Below are positions 8,280 to 16,846 of a DNA stretch of 42,923 nt, piece after piece. The notes below the pieces were generated by a model. It did not search any database, was not told the DNA's origin, and was given only the letters and a program-made list of their open reading frames with translations. Numbering within the stretch: the first letter of the stretch is position 1; the number at the start of each line of letters is the position of its first letter. Where the stretch lies: contig CAMLIT010000023.1 of assembly GCA_946480295.1 (NCBI GenBank), forward strand, positions 1 to 42,923, in the 5' to 3' direction. The position numbers were made by a program, and so were the translations under genes. The stretch is from an uncultured Gemmatimonadota bacterium. Its GTDB lineage: Bacteria; Gemmatimonadota; Gemmatimonadetes; Gemmatimonadales; Gemmatimonadaceae.

Positions 8280-8930
8280 GTGACCCTCCACTCGCCAGCC
8301 GCTCGCGTCGTCTCCGTGAACGTCGGCCTCCCGCGCGAAGTCGCGTGGCGCGGAGAGCCGGTGTCGACGGGGATCTTCAAGCACCCCGTGCGCGAGCGTG
8401 TCGCGGTGCGCGGCGTCAACCTCGAGGGGGACGCGCAGGCGGACCGCGTCGCGCACGGCGGTCCGGACAAGGCGGTCTACGCCTACGCGGTCGACGACTA
8501 CCGGTGGTGGGAGGCGGAGCTGGGGCGCGCGCTCGCGCCGGCCACCTTCGGCGAGAACCTCACGATCGAGGGGCTCGATGTGTGCGGCGCGTCGATCGGC
8601 GAGCGGTGGCGCATCGGGACGACGCTGCTCGAGGTGGCGCAGCCCCGATTCCCCTGCTTCAAGATCGGCGTGCGGATGAACGCCGCCGCCTTCCCGCGAA
8701 GGTTCGCCCGCGCGCTCCGGAATGGCGCGTACCTGCGCATCGTCGAGGAGGGGGAGCTCGGCGAAGGGGACGAGGTGGAGGTGGTCTCGCGCCCGCGGCA
8801 TGGCTGGACGATCCGCGAGGTGGCGCGGGTGCGGGAGCTCGAGCCGGGCCGGCTTCCGGAGCTGCTGGCGGTGGAGGGGCTCGGGTCGCACCTGCTGGAG
8901 AGCGTGCGGCGGCGGGTGGCGCGGGGGTGA
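8280..8930 (+). CDS. MOSC-domain protein (YiiM-like)
   Basis: A 216-residue MOSC-domain protein, the fold shared with the C-terminus of molybdenum cofactor sulfurase and with the YiiM/YuaD reductase-associated proteins. Visible family signatures are GVNLEGDAQADRVAHGGPDKAVYAY near residue 45, FGENLTIEG near 90, and PRFPCFKIG with the conserved Cys near 127. A role in handling molybdenum-cofactor-bound sulfur or in N-hydroxylated base detoxification is inferred from family members. The GTG start at 8280 lacks a clear Shine-Dalgarno because a heptamer repeat runs up to it; the true start could be slightly downstream. Confidence 0.87.
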   Translation: MTLHSPAARVVSVNVGLPREVAWRGEPVSTGIFKHPVRERVAVRGVNLEGDAQADRVAHGGPDKAVYAYAVDDYRWWEAELGRALAPATFGENLTIEGLDVCGASIGERWRIGTTLLEVAQPRFPCFKIGVRMNAAAFPRRFARALRNGAYLRIVEEGELGEGDEVEVVSRPRHGWTIREVARVRELEPGRLPELLAVEGLGSHLLESVRRRVARG

Positions 8931-9001
8931 GGCGGGGCGGGGGGAGCCGCCCGCCGGCCGCTCGAATCATGGCCCCGCGCACATCGCGCGTGCACGTGGG
9001 T

Positions 9002-10789
9002 ATGTTGCGATCGATGTCGTATTCGTCCCGTTCCTCGCAGCACGCGGCGACGCCTTCCAGTCGCCGCGACGTTCTCCGTCGTCTCGGCCGGTGCACGGCG
9101 GCGCTGACGGCGCTCGCGACCGCGACCTGCGTCCGCCGGCCGAGCCCGCCGCCGGCGGTCGCGCCGATCCCGGTCATCGTCGTCCGCCAGCCCGCGCAGC
9201 CGACGCCCCCCGCGGCGCAGGCACCGGCGCCCCCCGCGGACACCGCTCGCCCGGCGCCCGCGCCCGCGCTCGTCCCGCCGCCCCCGGTCACGCGCGAGTT
9301 CCGCGCGGCCTGGGTGACGCCGCTCTACGGCGCGCGCGGCGCCGACTGGCCCTCCACCCCGGGGCTCCCCGCCGACTCCCAGCGCGCCGAGCTGCGCGCG
9401 CTGCTCGACCACGCGCGGGCGATCGGGTTGAACGCCGTCATCCTGCACGTGCGGATCGCCGGCGACGCGATGTACCCGTCGTCGTATGCGCCCTGGTCGG
9501 CGTTCCTGACGGGGCGCGAGGGGGAGCCGCCCGAGCCGGCGTACGACCCGCTGGCCTACGCCGTCGAGCAGGCGCACGCGCGCGGGCTGCAGCTCCACGC
9601 GTGGTTCAACCCCTTCCGCGCGCGCTACCCGGGGACGCGCTGGGCGAACGCGGCATCGCACGTCACGCGCACGCACCCGGAGTGGATCCGGCGCTACGGC
9701 CAGCAGACGTGGATCGACCCAGGCGACCCGGCGGCGCGGGCGTTCGTGCTCGCGTCGATCCTCGACGTCGTGAAGCGCTACGACGTCGACGGCGTGCACA
9801 TCGACGACTACTTCTACCCGTACCGCGAGAGCGAGACGATCGTGCACCGGCATCGCCGGCACCACCGCCTGGTCGTCACGCGCACGGTGCGCGACATCCC
9901 CTTCCCGGACGACCGCACCTGGGAGCGCTACGGGCGCGCGCGCGGCTTCACGGACCGCGCGGCGTGGCGCCGCGCGAACATCGACGACTTCGTGCAGGCG
10001 ATGTACGACAGCGTGAAGGCGCTGAAGCCGTGGGTGCTCGTCGGCATCAGCCCGTTCGGCATCTGGCGGTCGGGAACGCCGCCGGGCGTGACGGGACTCG
10101 ACGCGTACGGGGAGATCTACGCGGACTCGCGCCGCTGGCTGCGCGAGGGGTGGCTCGACTACCTCGTCCCGCAGCTGTACTGGCCGCTCGACGGCGAGCA
10201 GCAGCGCTTCACGCGGCTGGACGCGTGGTGGCAGTCGCAGAACGTGCAGGGGCGGCACATCTGGCCGGGGCTCGAGACGGAGCTGACGACGGGGGGCCGC
10301 GACCCGTGGCCGGCGGCGGACATCACCGACGAGATCGCGTGGCTGCGCGAGAGCCACGACGGGGGACCCGCGGACGACGGCCACGTGCACTTCCGCTTCG
10401 GCTCGTTAGGCGAGGGGAGCGGCTCGCTCGCCGCGACGCTGCGCGACTCGCTCTACGCGGCGCCGGCGCTCGTCCCCGCGTCGCCCTGGCTCGACGCCCG
10501 CCACCCCGCGCCGCCGCGCGCGACGCTGATCGCCACCGGCGCGACGAGCGTCGCCGTGCAGCCGGGCGACAGCGTGCCGGTGGCGTGGTGGCTGGTGCAG
10601 GTGGAGAGCGCCGACGGGCGGTGGACGACGCGCGTCCTCCCCTCGACGGAGACGCTCATCGCCGTCGGGCCCACCTCCGGCAGCGCGGCCGTGGAGGTCG
10701 CGATCACGTCGCTCGGACGCACGGGCGAGGCGAGCGCGGCCACGATGATTCCGCTCGCGACCGCGCTCGAGGGCACGCCGTCGCCCTGA
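9002..10789 (+). CDS. exported glycosyl-hydrolase-like protein (GHL10/DUF187, YngK-like)
   Basis: About 595 residues. The N-terminus holds a twin-arginine-like signal (SSRRDVLRRLG) followed by a hydrophobic stretch and a Cys, then a Pro/Ala-rich linker (about 45-95). The rest is the GHL10 (DUF187) TIM-barrel domain, recognisable from REFRAAWVTP, the DYFYPY motif after DGVHIDD, and LDYLVPQLYWP. The family is related to glycoside hydrolases and is thought to act on cell-wall or exopolysaccharide glycans. A C-terminal Ig-like part follows (about 510-595). In-frame starts at 8969, 9002 and 9014 are all possible; the signal sequence is complete from each. It contains one TTA codon within CGTTAGGC at 10404-10411. 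Confidence 0.85.
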   Translation: MLRSMSYSSRSSQHAATPSSRRDVLRRLGRCTAALTALATATCVRRPSPPPAVAPIPVIVVRQPAQPTPPAAQAPAPPADTARPAPAPALVPPPPVTREFRAAWVTPLYGARGADWPSTPGLPADSQRAELRALLDHARAIGLNAVILHVRIAGDAMYPSSYAPWSAFLTGREGEPPEPAYDPLAYAVEQAHARGLQLHAWFNPFRARYPGTRWANAASHVTRTHPEWIRRYGQQTWIDPGDPAARAFVLASILDVVKRYDVDGVHIDDYFYPYRESETIVHRHRRHHRLVVTRTVRDIPFPDDRTWERYGRARGFTDRAAWRRANIDDFVQAMYDSVKALKPWVLVGISPFGIWRSGTPPGVTGLDAYGEIYADSRRWLREGWLDYLVPQLYWPLDGEQQRFTRLDAWWQSQNVQGRHIWPGLETELTTGGRDPWPAADITDEIAWLRESHDGGPADDGHVHFRFGSLGEGSGSLAATLRDSLYAAPALVPASPWLDARHPAPPRATLIATGATSVAVQPGDSVPVAWWLVQVESADGRWTTRVLPSTETLIAVGPTSGSAAVEVAITSLGRTGEASAATMIPLATALEGTPSP

Positions 10790-10803
10790 CGCGAGGCGGG
10801 GGC

Positions 10804-11415
10804 TCAGCCCCCCGCCGATTCGCTCGACTCGTTCCCGCGGAAGCGGTGCGCCAGCTCGGGGACGAGCTCGCCCTTCGCCGACTCCTCGATGGTGAGCTGG
10901 ATCCCCTGCTGGACGTCGGAGAGCGCCCTCCGCGCCGCGCGCGGCGCGTCGGCGCGCGTGAGCTCCGGCACCTCGGGCGTGGCGCGCACGCCGTCCGCCG
11001 CCTCGACGCCCACGCCCTCATGGTAGACGAGGCTGCCGCCGAGGTACGCCGAGTAGTTCAGCACGGCGAGCCCGGCGAGCCCCGCGAGCAGATAGGCGAG
11101 CCCCGGCTTCTCCGTGCGCGCTCGATAGGCAGCCATCGCCCCGGCGATCCCGACGAGACCGAGGTTCAGCGTACGGTGTGTCTGGAGCGCCTCGAGCGCC
11201 TTCCCCTCGACGTTGACCTCGGTCTGCGCCATCAGCCCGGCGACGCCGGCGACGAGTCCACTCGCGGCCGCCAGCGGCATGGTGCGGCGGCCGAGGTCGG
11301 ACAGCGCGTCGTTGCCCGTCACGCGCCCGAGCAGGTCGGCGCCGATCGACAGGGGGAGCAGCGCCAGCGGAAAGTGCACGAGCGCCGGATGAACTTCCTG
11401 AAGCCGCATGGCCAT
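10804..11415 (-). CDS. DUF2231 membrane protein
   Basis: A 203-residue integral membrane protein of the DUF2231 family. The hallmark start LQEVHPALVHFPLALLPL is present, with paired His residues in the first helix (H9 and H14). About four hydrophobic helices lie between residues 10 and 145, followed by a charged, Ala-rich cytoplasmic tail. Function in the family is unsettled; haem or quinone-linked roles have been suggested. An AGGAGAG lies upstream of the ATG. It begins 49 bp after the ECF41 sigma gene stop on the same strand, so it is probably the second gene of that operon. Confidence 0.87.
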   Translation of the reverse strand: MAMRLQEVHPALVHFPLALLPLSIGADLLGRVTGNDALSDLGRRTMPLAAASGLVAGVAGLMAQTEVNVEGKALEALQTHRTLNLGLVGIAGAMAAYRARTEKPGLAYLLAGLAGLAVLNYSAYLGGSLVYHEGVGVEAADGVRATPEVPELTRADAPRAARRALSDVQQGIQLTIEESAKGELVPELAHRFRGNESSESAGG

Positions 11416-11464
11416 CTTCGTCTCTCCTCGGTGTCCCGCATCCGACGGGGCAAGAGGGAGACCA

Positions 11465-12388
11465 TCACCCGGCCGCGCTCGGGTCCTCGCCGTGGAGGTA
11501 TACGGGCGGTCCGACGCGCCGCAGCTTGTCGGGGTTGAGGACGCGGTACACGGCGGCGACGCGTCCGTCCTCGACCGCGATGGAGGTGGTGAAGAGGGTG
11601 CGCCCTTTCACCAGGGTGAGCAGCGCGGGCTCGCCGTTGATCCACTCGATGCGGTGCGTGACGAGCCCGCGGCCCATCTGCTGGAAGCGGACGGCGAGCT
11701 TCGCCACTCGCTCGGCGCCGGAGACGAGCTTGCGCACGGCGGCCACCTTGCCGCCGCCGTCGCTCACCCAGAGCGCGTCGTCGGTGAGGAGTGCCTTGAG
11801 CGCCTCCTCGTCCTCCCCGGTCATCGCCGACACGAAGCGCTCGATGACCTCGGCCTTCACCTCCGCCGGCGTGCGCAGGCGCCGGCGCTCGTCGCGCACG
11901 CGCTCGCGCGCGCGGTGCACCACCTGCCGGCAGGCGGCCTCGCTGCGGTCGAGCACGCGCGCGATCTCGGCGTAGTCGGTCCCGAAGACCTCGCGCAGGA
12001 GGAAGGCGGCGCGCTCCTCCGGCTCGAGCCGCTCGAGGAGGACGAGGAAGGCCATCGAGAGGTCGGAGGCGAGCTCCGCGTGCTGATCGGGGGCCGGTAC
12101 GGCGCCGAGCGCCACCGGCTCGGGGAGCCAGTTGCCGACGTACGCCTCGCGTTCGGTGGACGCGCGCCGCAGCCGGTCCACGGCGAGGCGCGTGACGACG
12201 GCGACGAGCCACGCCTCGGCGCTGCGCACGGCGGACACGTCCGCCTGGTGCCAGCGCAGGTACGCCTCCTGGAGCACGTCCTCGGCGTCGTCGACCGTAC
12301 CGAGCATGCGATAGGCGATGCCGAAGAGCCGCGCGCGATGGCGCTCGAAGAGCGCGACGCGCTCGTCGGAGGTGTCGGGATGCATCAT
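11465..12388 (-). CDS. ECF41-family RNA polymerase sigma factor (SigJ-like) with SnoaL-like extension
   Basis: A 307-residue extracytoplasmic-function sigma factor. Region 2 (about 14-80) and region 4 (about 112-172) are joined by a linker carrying WLPEP at residues 87-91, a hallmark of ECF41. The C-terminal SnoaL-like extension (about 175-307) contains DGGGK at 210-214 and NPDKL at 285-289, both diagnostic for this group, where the extension controls activity in place of a separate anti-sigma factor. The start at 12388 (or 12385) is preferred over upstream extensions because the matching promoter at 12402-12427 would initiate transcription just before it. It is divergent from an epimerase, the typical ECF41 neighbour class, and upstream of DUF2231. 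Confidence 0.95.
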   Translation of the reverse strand: MMHPDTSDERVALFERHRARLFGIAYRMLGTVDDAEDVLQEAYLRWHQADVSAVRSAEAWLVAVVTRLAVDRLRRASTEREAYVGNWLPEPVALGAVPAPDQHAELASDLSMAFLVLLERLEPEERAAFLLREVFGTDYAEIARVLDRSEAACRQVVHRARERVRDERRRLRTPAEVKAEVIERFVSAMTGEDEEALKALLTDDALWVSDGGGKVAAVRKLVSGAERVAKLAVRFQQMGRGLVTHRIEWINGEPALLTLVKGRTLFTTSIAVEDGRVAAVYRVLNPDKLRRVGPPVYLHGEDPSAAG

Positions 12389-12401
12389 GTCAATGATGGA
12401 A

Positions 12402-12427
12402 GACGTCCGGGCCGTCGTCCCGTGACA
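12402..12427 (-). promoter_or_regulatory. ECF41-type promoter for the sigma factor gene
   Basis: On the minus strand, TGTCAC (12427-12422) is followed after exactly 16 bp by CGTC (12405-12402). This matches the TGTCAC...CGTC promoter class known for ECF41 sigma factors. Transcription would begin about 5-10 bases before the start codon at 12388, implying autoregulation and a very short leader. Confidence 0.82.
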
Positions 12428-12456
12428 GCCGGGGAGAAGGAAATCTCGCATGGAGC

Positions 12457-12482
12457 TGTCACGGGGAGGAGCGCCGGCCGTC
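12457..12482 (+). promoter_or_regulatory. ECF41-type promoter for the epimerase gene
   Basis: TGTCAC (12457-12462), a 16-bp spacer and CGTC (12479-12482) on the plus strand. The layout is identical to the divergent promoter of the sigma gene, and the two -35 elements are 29 bp apart. The predicted start site near 12489 leaves a leader of about 27 nt with CGGAG just before the GTG at 12516. Confidence 0.82.
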
Positions 12483-12515
12483 TATCCGGGCGTACACTCC
12501 ACAACGGAGCTCGAC

Positions 12516-13451
12516 GTGAAGATCCTCGTCACCGGCGCCACCGGCGTGATCGGCCGCCGCGCGGTGCCCCTCCTCATACAGGCTGGACATTCCGTGACCG
12601 CGGTCGGCCGCAACGCGCAGCGGATGGCGGCGCTCGGCCACGCCGGCGCGAGCGTGCTCACCCTCGACCTGTTCGACCGCGATGCCGTGCAGCGCGCGGT
12701 GCGCGGCCACGACGTGGTCGTGAACCTCGCCACGCACATGCCCGCGACGACGATGCGCAGCATGCTCCCCGGCGCGTGGCGCGAGAACGACCGGATCCGC
12801 CGCGAGGGCTCGGCGATCCTCGTGGACGCGGCGCTCGCGGGGGGCGTGTCGCGCTTCATCCAGGAGTCGTTCGCGCCGGTGTACGCGGACGCGGGGGCGC
12901 GGTGGGTCGACGAGAACCACCTGATCCGGCCGGCGCGGTACAACCGCACCGTGCTGGACGCGGAGCAATCGGCGGCGCGCTTTCGCGAACGCGGGCGCGT
13001 GGGGATCGTGCTCCGCTTCGCCTACTTCTACGGCTCGGACGCGCGGCACATGCCGGACATGCTGACCATGGTGCGAAAGGGGATCGCGCCCCTTCCCGGC
13101 CGGCCCGACGCGTTCGTCTCGTCGATCTCGCACGACGACGCGGCGACCGCCGTCGTCGCCGCGCTCGGCCTGGGCGCGGGCGCGTACAACGTGTGCGACG
13201 ACGAGCCCGTGACCCGACAGGCGTGGCACGACGCGCTCGCCGACGCGTTCCATCTCGCGCACCCGAAGCCCGCGCCCGCGTGGATGGCGAAGCTCTTCGG
13301 CTCCGTCGGCGAGCTGCTCTCGCGCTCCGTCCGGATGTCGAACCGCAAGCTGCGCGAGTCCGGCTGGGCGCCGACGTACCCGAGCGTGCGCGAGGGCTTC
13401 CGCGCGATGGCGGCGGAGATGGAAGAGGGCGCGACACGCGCGGTGGCCTGA
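12516..13451 (+). CDS. NAD(P)-binding epimerase/dehydratase-like SDR protein
   Basis: A 311-residue extended short-chain dehydrogenase-like protein. The GTG start at 12516 gives MKILVTGATGVIGRR, with the nucleotide-binding GxxGxxG at residues 7-13. The open frame reaches upstream to 12450, but that stretch contains the promoter. The expected catalytic Y-x3-K is replaced by Y-N-R-T-V, so classical epimerase chemistry is doubtful; it may be a reductase or a nucleotide-binding protein. ECF41 genes are commonly adjacent to carboxymuconolactone decarboxylases, oxidoreductases or epimerases, and this gene carries the matching promoter. It is the best candidate for the sigma factor's main target. 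Confidence 0.88.
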   Translation: MKILVTGATGVIGRRAVPLLIQAGHSVTAVGRNAQRMAALGHAGASVLTLDLFDRDAVQRAVRGHDVVVNLATHMPATTMRSMLPGAWRENDRIRREGSAILVDAALAGGVSRFIQESFAPVYADAGARWVDENHLIRPARYNRTVLDAEQSAARFRERGRVGIVLRFAYFYGSDARHMPDMLTMVRKGIAPLPGRPDAFVSSISHDDAATAVVAALGLGAGAYNVCDDEPVTRQAWHDALADAFHLAHPKPAPAWMAKLFGSVGELLSRSVRMSNRKLRESGWAPTYPSVREGFRAMAAEMEEGATRAVA

Positions 13452-13507
13452 TCGCGTTGTCCCGTATTCTCCCGCCAGCGGGCCGGAGACGATACCTTCT
13501 CCGGTCC

Positions 13508-16231
13508 ATGACCGATGCGACGAGAGACGACCAGCTTCCTCGTGGGCGCGCGATCGCGCGCGCGCTCCTGATATTCCTGCTCGCGCCCGTGCACGTGGCG
13601 AGCGCGCAGCAGGGCGGGGAGCGCGCCGAGCGGCCGCGCCCCGTCGCGGTCGCGGTGCAGGCCACCGGTCCCATCCACCTGGACGGCCGGCTCGACGAGG
13701 CCGCGTGGAGCGCCGCGCCGGCGATCACGACCTTCACGCAGCAGAAGCCTGACGAGGGCGCGCCGGCGACGCAGCGCACCGAGGTGCGCTTCCTCTACGA
13801 CGACGACGCGATCTACGTCGGCGCGCGCATGTACGAATCGGGGGGCGCGGCCGCGGTCACGAGCCGGCTCGCCCGGCACGACGACTCTCCGCAGAGCGAC
13901 ATCCTGCGCGTGGACTTCGACACCTACCACGGCCGGCTGCACTCGGTGGAGTTCGACGTGAATCCCGCCGGCTGGCGCGGCGACGCCACCGACGTGGACC
14001 GGTCGTGGGATCCGGTGTGGGAGGCGGCGTCGCGCGTCGATTCGGCCGGCTGGACGACGGAGATGCGCATCCCCTTCAGCCAGCTCCGCTTCTCCCGCGA
14101 CTCGGTGCAGACGTGGGGGCTGAACGTCACGCGCATAACGAATCGCACCCAGGAGCGCGACCTCTGGGCGTTCTGGCGGCAGAACGAGACGGGCGGCCCG
14201 GCGTTCTTCGGCGACCTGACGGGGCTGCGCATCCATCACGTGCCCGAGCGCGCGGAGCTGATCCCCTACGTCGTCACGCGCGAGAAGCAGCTCGGCTCCG
14301 GCGACCCGGGCAGCCCCTTCTACCACTCCCACGCGGGCGACATCCGCGCCGGCGCGGACATGAAGTACCTGCTCACGAGCAACTTCACGCTGAACGCGAC
14401 GGTGAACCCCGACTTCGGCCAGGTCGAGGTGGACCCGGCGGTGGTGAACCTGACCGCGTACGAGACCTTCTTCCCGGAGAAGCGCCCCTTCTTCGTCGAG
14501 GGGAGCAACCTCTTCGACTTCGGGAGCCCGGGGTGCAACATCAACTGCGGCTTCGGGCTCGACGTGTTCTACTCGCGCCGCGTCGGCCGCGCGCCGGCGG
14601 GCGCGGGGCTGGCGTACGCGGCAGGGCCGTACGCCGACGTGCCCGAGAACACGACGATCCTCGGCGCGGCGAAACTCACCGGGCGCACGCAGGGTGGCTA
14701 CACCGTCGGCGTGCTCGACGCGGTGACGCGGCGCGCCACCGCCGACGTCCAGCTGGCCGACGGCTCGTTCACCGACGTGCCCGTCGAGCCGCCGACGAAC
14801 GACATGGTCGGCCGCGTCACTCGCGAGATGCGCGGCGGCAACCTCGTGCTCGGCGGGATCGTGACGTCCGTCGACCGCGGGATCCACGACGCGGGGATCG
14901 CATCGCTCCTCCCTCGCTCGGCGCGCGCCGCCGGCGCCGACGTGCAGGGCTACCTGCGCAACCACACCTACCGCTTCTACGCGGCGGTGAGCGCCTCGCA
15001 CGTCCGAGGCGACTCGGCGGCGATCCTGCGGCTCCAGGAGTCCTCGGCGCGCTACTTCCAGCGGCCGGACCGGCGGAGCTCGTCAGGCGGATGGTTCAGC
15101 GACGCGCTCGATCCCTCGGCGACGGCGCTCAGCGGCTACGGCGCGATCGCGCGACTGGACAAGCAGAGCGGCGACTGGATCGGCGACATCAACGGCGCGT
15201 CCGTCAGCCCGGGGTACGAGACGAACGACCTCGGCTTCCTGCAGAAGGCCGACTGGCGGTGGGTGAACGGCACCTTCGGCCGCCAGTTCACGAAGCCGAC
15301 GCGCTGGTTCCGCACCCTCACGCTCATGGGCGGCGCGGAGCGGTACTGGAACTTCGACGGCGACGTCACGCAGCAGGACGTCACCGCGTTCATGCACCTG
15401 CAGACCCTCGGCTACTGGGACGTGGTCGCGGTGGCCCAGCACCAGCCCCCGCTGCTCTCCGACCGGCTGACGCGCGGCGGGCCCGACGTCCGCGAGGCGG
15501 GCGGCAACGTGGTCGTCATGAACCTGTCGAGCGATCCGCGGAAGCCGCTCATCCTCGGCATCAGCGGGCAGCACCAGCGCATGGAGGACGGCGCGTACGA
15601 CGACATGCTCTCGCTCTCGGCGACCATCCACCCCGCGCCGAACGTGAACGTCAGCCTCGGCCCGACGTACGAGACCGCCGCGGCGACCGACCAGTACGTC
15701 ACGACGGTGGTGGACCCGACGTCCACCCTCTTCTTCGGCCGGCGGTACGTCTTCGCCCACGTCGACCAGCGGCAGCTCTCGATGACGGCGCGGGCCAACG
15801 TGACCTTCACGCCGACGCTGTCGCTCGACCTGTTCGCGCAGCCGCTCATCGCGAGCGGCGCCTATCACGACTTCGAGGAGTTCGCCGCGCCGCGCCAGCG
15901 GGCGAAGCTCGTCTACGGGAAGGACATCGGCACCGTCACGCTCACCGGGCAGGGGAGCGACCTGCAGTACGTGGTCGATCCCGACGGCAGCGGCCCCGCC
16001 GCGAGCTTCACGATTCCCGATCCCGACTTCAACCTGCGCAGCCTCCGCGGCACGGGGGTGCTGCGCTGGGAGTGGCGGCCGGGCTCGACGGCGTATCTCG
16101 TGTGGACGCAGACGCGGAGCGGCGTCGCGCCGCTCGGCGACCTGTCCTTCCACCGCGACGAGCGGGCGCTGCTCCGCGAGCCGGCGGACAACATCTTCGT
16201 CCTCAAGATCAGCTACTGGCTCGGCTTCTGA
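13508..16231 (+). CDS. DUF5916 protein with CBM9-like domain and outer-membrane barrel
   Basis: A 907-residue exported protein. The signal peptide ends near ASAQQG (about residue 35). Next comes a CBM9-like domain (about 50-240) opening with IHLDGRLDEAAW, the standard start of this family. The long DUF5916 region contains NPDFGQVEVDPA and FFPEKRPFFVEGSNLF (about 300-335). The C-terminal 400 residues alternate as in outer-membrane beta-barrels and end in ISYWLGF with a terminal Phe, the usual barrel signal. It is likely an outer-membrane protein, possibly involved in carbohydrate or metal uptake; family function is not established. It starts 56 bp after the epimerase, so co-transcription is possible. 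It has a rare ATA codon within GCATAACG at 14133-14140. Confidence 0.9.
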   Translation: MTDATRDDQLPRGRAIARALLIFLLAPVHVASAQQGGERAERPRPVAVAVQATGPIHLDGRLDEAAWSAAPAITTFTQQKPDEGAPATQRTEVRFLYDDDAIYVGARMYESGGAAAVTSRLARHDDSPQSDILRVDFDTYHGRLHSVEFDVNPAGWRGDATDVDRSWDPVWEAASRVDSAGWTTEMRIPFSQLRFSRDSVQTWGLNVTRITNRTQERDLWAFWRQNETGGPAFFGDLTGLRIHHVPERAELIPYVVTREKQLGSGDPGSPFYHSHAGDIRAGADMKYLLTSNFTLNATVNPDFGQVEVDPAVVNLTAYETFFPEKRPFFVEGSNLFDFGSPGCNINCGFGLDVFYSRRVGRAPAGAGLAYAAGPYADVPENTTILGAAKLTGRTQGGYTVGVLDAVTRRATADVQLADGSFTDVPVEPPTNDMVGRVTREMRGGNLVLGGIVTSVDRGIHDAGIASLLPRSARAAGADVQGYLRNHTYRFYAAVSASHVRGDSAAILRLQESSARYFQRPDRRSSSGGWFSDALDPSATALSGYGAIARLDKQSGDWIGDINGASVSPGYETNDLGFLQKADWRWVNGTFGRQFTKPTRWFRTLTLMGGAERYWNFDGDVTQQDVTAFMHLQTLGYWDVVAVAQHQPPLLSDRLTRGGPDVREAGGNVVVMNLSSDPRKPLILGISGQHQRMEDGAYDDMLSLSATIHPAPNVNVSLGPTYETAAATDQYVTTVVDPTSTLFFGRRYVFAHVDQRQLSMTARANVTFTPTLSLDLFAQPLIASGAYHDFEEFAAPRQRAKLVYGKDIGTVTLTGQGSDLQYVVDPDGSGPAASFTIPDPDFNLRSLRGTGVLRWEWRPGSTAYLVWTQTRSGVAPLGDLSFHRDERALLREPADNIFVLKISYWLGF

Positions 16232-16276
16232 CGCCGCGGGCTACATGATCGGGGGCGGGCTCGGTAGCTTGGCTGC

Positions 16277-16837
16277 ATGCGTGTCTCCGAAGCCATCCAG
16301 AACCGCCGCTCGATCAAGCGCTTCACCGACCGCGCCGTCACGCGCGCGGAGATCGAGGAGCTGCTCGCCGCGGCGACGCTCGCCCCCAATCACCGCCTGA
16401 CGCAGCCGTGGCGCTTCTACGTCCTCGGCCCCGAGGCGCGCCACGCCTACGGCCTCGCGCTCGGCGAGCGCAAGGCGCGCAAGCTCGACGATCCGACGCG
16501 CGCGGCCGCGCTCCGCGAGACGGTCGCCGCCGAGCACCGTGCGCTGCCGTGCATGATCGCGGTCGCCATCGCGGCGAGCGAGAACCCGGAGGCCGCCGAG
16601 GAGGACTACGCGGCGGCGATGATGGGGATCGAGAACCTCGCGCTCGCGGCGGTGGAGCTGGGGCTCGGCACGCACATCAAGACGGGCGGCGTGATGAGCG
16701 ATCCGGCGGCGCGACGCGCGGCGGGGGTGCGGGAGAACGAGCGCATCGTCGCGATCGTGAACGTCGGCGAGCCGGCGGAGGTGCCGCCGCCGAAGAAGCG
16801 GACGGCACCCGTCGACGTCACGACGTGGTTGCCGTGA
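16277..16837 (+). CDS. nitroreductase-family flavoprotein
   Basis: A 186-residue nitroreductase-fold protein, a homodimeric FMN enzyme that uses NAD(P)H. The N-terminal FMN-contact motif AIQNRRSIKRF is present, followed by APNHRLTQPWRF (the N-x-Q-P-W phosphate-contact segment). The region AAMMGIENLALAAVELGLGTHIKTGG covers the core dimer helix. The C-terminus carries VNVGEPAEVPPPKKR. Length is typical of the compact YdjA/TM1586-like branch. The substrate is unknown. It lies 45 bp after the DUF5916 gene and ends 9 bp from the convergent metalloprotease gene. Confidence 0.9.
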   Translation: MRVSEAIQNRRSIKRFTDRAVTRAEIEELLAAATLAPNHRLTQPWRFYVLGPEARHAYGLALGERKARKLDDPTRAAALRETVAAEHRALPCMIAVAIAASENPEAAEEDYAAAMMGIENLALAAVELGLGTHIKTGGVMSDPAARRAAGVRENERIVAIVNVGEPAEVPPPKKRTAPVDVTTWLP

Positions 16838-16846
16838 CCAGCCGGC

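Noticed and set aside
12389..12451. Longer N-terminus for the ECF41 sigma factor
   Set aside because: The added codons contain the sigma factor's own promoter and show no region-2 homology.
11408..13507. Upstream extension of the DUF5916 reading frame
   Set aside because: The stretch is antisense to the sigma gene and out of frame with the epimerase. A signal peptide begins properly at 13508.
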